From positions 1-9,107 of the forward strand of contig JALOMU010000033.1 in the NCBI GenBank assembly GCA_025455285.1: DNA of 9,107 nt. Reading direction: 5' to 3'. The stretch is from Flavihumibacter sp. (GTDB lineage Bacteria > Bacteroidota > Bacteroidia > Chitinophagales > Chitinophagaceae). Of this stretch, positions 7,617 to 9,107 are shown piece after piece (position 1 is the first letter of the stretch; the number at the start of each line of letters is the position of its first letter). The notes beneath the pieces are model-generated. The model was not told where the DNA came from. It saw only the letters and a list, made by a program, of their open reading frames with translations, and did no database searches. The position numbers and the translations under genes are program-made.

Positions 7617-7934
7617 ATGAAAAAGTTACAAATGACCGCAATGGCACTGGGAATCGCAACAGTAAGCCTGTTTTCTTTTAAAGATGTCAATACAGCAACT
7701 GTAAAAGGTAAGGTGAGTCCTGCTGAAGGCGCTACCCAGGCTTGGGCTTTATCCACATCTGATACAGTAAAAGCACCTGTAGCAAACGGAGCTTTTGAGC
7801 TTAAAAACCTCAAAGCAGGTACTTATCAGATTATAATTGAGGCAGTTGCCCCTTATAAGAATACAGCCAAGGATGGTGTCGAAGTTGCGGAAGGTGCTAC
7901 TGTTGATGTCGGCGAAATCAAGCTGAATCAATAA
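7617..7934 (+). CDS. small exported protein with carboxypeptidase-regulatory-like (prealbumin-like) domain
   Basis: From the ATG at 7617 the product is 105 residues. It opens with MKKLQ and a hydrophobic stretch to about residue 21 (AMALGIATVSLFSF), a good Sec signal peptide with cleavage likely somewhere in residues 21-27. There is no lipobox cysteine. The mature part is one short beta-sandwich resembling a carboxypeptidase-regulatory-like domain: TVKGKVSP opens it, GAFELKNLKAGTYQIIIEA (58-76) is the characteristic G-x-F-x-L-x-N-L-x-x-G-x-Y-x-I strand pair, and TVDVGEIKL closes it. Such domains normally precede larger proteins such as TonB receptors, but here it stands alone. Its role is unknown; a periplasmic or outer-surface binding or stress-related function is possible. 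Upstream in-frame extension to a TTG at 7560 is unlikely because it would bury the signal peptide. A strong terminator follows 45 nt after the stop, so it is probably transcribed alone. Confidence 0.82.
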   Translation: MKKLQMTAMALGIATVSLFSFKDVNTATVKGKVSPAEGATQAWALSTSDTVKAPVANGAFELKNLKAGTYQIIIEAVAPYKNTAKDGVEVAEGATVDVGEIKLNQ

Positions 7935-7978
7935 GTCAAATTCGTGCTCATTGAGTACGGATGTGCTACCTTGAGTAT

Positions 7979-8010
7979 AACCGGTTTCGCTATGGCGAGC
8001 CGGTTTTTTT
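7979..8010 (+). terminator. intrinsic terminator of the small exported protein gene
   Basis: A stem of about 11 bp forms between AACCGGTTtCGC and GCGAGCCGGTT, with one bulged T, one G-T wobble and a TATG loop, followed directly by seven T residues (8004-8010). This is a classical Rho-independent terminator. Its plus-strand U tract places it after the 7617-7934 gene and separates that gene from the downstream glycoside hydrolase. Confidence 0.85.
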
Positions 8011-8013
8011 ATA

Positions 8014-8025
8014 GCAAACGTTTGC
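8014..8025. promoter_or_regulatory. LacI-family-like operator palindrome
   Basis: GCAAACGTTTGC is a perfect 12-bp palindrome with a central CG step and AAACGTTT core. This is the layout bound by LacI-family regulators; it closely resembles the E. coli PurR box, and CcpA-type sites share the central CG. It lies just after the terminator and about 73 bp before the start of the GH123-like lipoprotein gene, a sensible place for sugar-responsive control. No LacI-family gene is visible in the window, so the regulator is unknown. Confidence 0.4.
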
Positions 8026-8098
8026 GTCAATTCCCTGAAAGCAGGAGGTTTTACAATTATTGAGGGTATCTTTCTTTTCTCAATTAATGGGAATATTT

Positions 8099-9107
8099 AT
8101 GAACCACCTGATCTCCTTCAGATTGCTAACTTTCAGCAGTTTATTCTTGCTGTTTCTGTCAGCCTGCTCACCGCGCGGTGAGGCTGGATTTTTTTCTTCA
8201 GATATCCGGCTGGTTGAGTCTGTTCCGGGTCCCTGGGATTCGACAAGCAACCCAATTCTGAAGAATGGTCAGGTTATACTTGCTTCCTCTTTGTTTGCAG
8301 AAAAACTGCTAAAACCAACATATCGGTTAAATGCATGGAAAGGGGAACGTGTGCATGTACAGGTAGTGATGAAATCAAAGGTTGCAAAGGAAAAGAATGA
8401 ATTTTCATTGGAAATTTCACCATTAGTTAATGAAAATGGCGATGAGATTGCTGCTTCTAATATATCAGTAAAACAAATCACGTCTGTTTTAACAGACGAA
8501 TATCGTAGCGGATGTGGATACCGTCCCGATTCATCAGCTTTTTATGTTTCAGCTGTAACAGATCCACTTATTCCGATTGCTGAACCCGTTCTGTCAGCAG
8601 ACAGTCTTGCTTATTTCTGGATTAGTATTCAAGTACCCCGCGATGCTCAACCTGGTATTTACCAGGCTGCTGTAAATACCAGCAACAGTGTAAAACTGGA
8701 TCTTGAATTAAGTGTCAGTACGAGAATCTTACCGCCACCATCTGAATGGAGTTTTGATCTGGATCTTTGGCAACACCCCGCAGCTATTGCACGTGTTCAT
8801 AATCTTCCTTTGTGGTCTACATCGCACTATGAAAAGATGAGGCCATATTATGAACAACTGGCGGCAGCCGGACAAAAAAATATCACAACCTCCATCGTAC
8901 ACGAGCCATGGGGTCATCAGACCTTTGATGATTTTCCTTCCTTGGTCAGATGGATAAAAAAAACCGACGGGAGCTGGTCTTATGACTTTTCCAGATTTGA
9001 TGAATATGTGGCGTTTGTTATGAGCTGTGGTATAAATAAACGGATCAATTGTTATTCTATGATTCCCTGGAAAATGATGGTTCGATATTTTGATGAGTCA
9101 ACGCAGC
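8099..9107 (+). CDS. GH123-like glycoside hydrolase lipoprotein, N-terminal part
   Basis: 336 codons are open to the right edge; the gene is truncated by the window. Residues 1-23 are a lipoprotein signal peptide with lipobox LSAC (Cys23), so the protein should be anchored in the outer membrane or periplasm. The residues after Cys23 (SPRGEAG) lack an obvious acidic surface-export signal. Residues about 35-210 look like an N-terminal beta-sandwich. From about 215 the sequence closely follows the start of the catalytic barrel of GH123/DUF4091-type proteins: FDLDLWQHPAAIAR, LPLWSTSHYEKMRPYYEQL, AAGQKNITTSIVHEPWGHQT and INCYSMIPW (317-324 region). GH123 enzymes include beta-N-acetylgalactosaminidases; the catalytic Asp-Glu pair should lie beyond the window, so activity and substrate cannot be judged. 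An in-frame ATG at 8087 is an alternative start that adds four residues. The upstream palindrome at 8014-8025 may control it. Confidence 0.85.
   Translation, partial: MNHLISFRLLTFSSLFLLFLSACSPRGEAGFFSSDIRLVESVPGPWDSTSNPILKNGQVILASSLFAEKLLKPTYRLNAWKGERVHVQVVMKSKVAKEKNEFSLEISPLVNENGDEIAASNISVKQITSVLTDEYRSGCGYRPDSSAFYVSAVTDPLIPIAEPVLSADSLAYFWISIQVPRDAQPGIYQAAVNTSNSVKLDLELSVSTRILPPPSEWSFDLDLWQHPAAIARVHNLPLWSTSHYEKMRPYYEQLAAAGQKNITTSIVHEPWGHQTFDDFPSLVRWIKKTDGSWSYDFSRFDEYVAFVMSCGINKRINCYSMIPWKMMVRYFDESTQ

Noticed and set aside
7207..7977. The 7-mer TTGAGTA recurs in noncoding DNA (7207, 7237 on the reverse strand, and twice between 7949 and 7977), suggesting a shared regulatory motif.
   Set aside because: The same 7-mer or its complement also occurs inside genes near 2074, 2389, 4207 and 6355, so it is not enriched in regulatory regions.
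781..8045. CTGAAAGCAGG occurs three times: 781-791 (reverse strand), 3761-3771 and 8035-8045.
   Set aside because: One copy lies inside conserved polA coding sequence, there is no shared palindrome or spacing to starts, and three chance copies of some 11-mer in a window this size are not very surprising.
8043..8048. AGGAGG resembling a strong Shine-Dalgarno sequence.
   Set aside because: It is 38 nt or more from the nearest plausible start (8087 or 8099), and Bacteroidota rarely use Shine-Dalgarno sequences.
8059..8084. ATTGAG...CTCAAT inverted repeat before the glycoside hydrolase start.
   Set aside because: The arms are only 6 bp around a 14-nt loop; too weak to call a hairpin or operator.
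1..9107. Searched for CRISPR arrays, tRNA or rRNA genes, insertion sequences, attachment sites and toxin-antitoxin pairs.
   Set aside because: No regularly spaced repeats, cloverleaf-like segments, transposase motifs or terminal inverted repeats were seen by eye; a covariance-model or profile search could not be run.

Overview
The window looks like chromosomal DNA from a member of the Bacteroidota, probably a Chitinophaga/Sphingobacterium-type lineage. The evidence is AT-leaning composition, start codons without Shine-Dalgarno sequences, promoter-like TAnnTTTG boxes, a DUF4143 AAA-type protein, a small exported prealbumin-like protein and a GH123-like lipoprotein of the kind common in Bacteroides relatives. 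The taxonomic call is inference from protein style, not from a marker gene.

Layout. Positions 1-769 hold two tightly spaced minus-strand genes: a cytoplasmic DsbA/FrnE-like thioredoxin-fold protein, followed 5 nt later by the start of a PfkB-family phosphofructokinase that runs off the left edge. Divergent from them, 879-2399 encodes a two-domain protein that fuses a GNAT acetyltransferase to a nitrilase-type amidohydrolase. Its stop lies 4 nt from the stop of a convergent minus-strand block: a DUF4143 AAA-type protein (7188-5965), DNA polymerase I (5909-3078) and a YdeI/DUF1801 protein (3006-2404). An AT-rich spacer of about 430 bp (7189-7616) separates this block from two plus-strand genes for exported proteins. 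The first is a 105-residue single-domain protein with a signal peptide, closed by a clear intrinsic terminator. The second is a GH123-like glycoside hydrolase lipoprotein, truncated at the right edge and preceded by a perfect 12-bp palindrome resembling a LacI-family operator.

How the genes relate. Most of the window is ordinary housekeeping or accessory metabolism, and I see no defence island, mobile element, CRISPR array or RNA gene. PolA is complete, with all three domains and their catalytic residues. The most unusual item is the DUF4143 protein: its reading frame is intact, yet the Walker A, Walker B and C-terminal nuclease-like motifs all carry substitutions at key positions, while the winged-helix and DUF4143 core look conserved. 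It also has a candidate promoter bracketed by an inverted repeat. The LacI-like palindrome before the glycoside hydrolase and a QTDLF clamp-binding-like peptide in the PolA linker are the next most useful leads. I did not find a convincing new multi-gene system.
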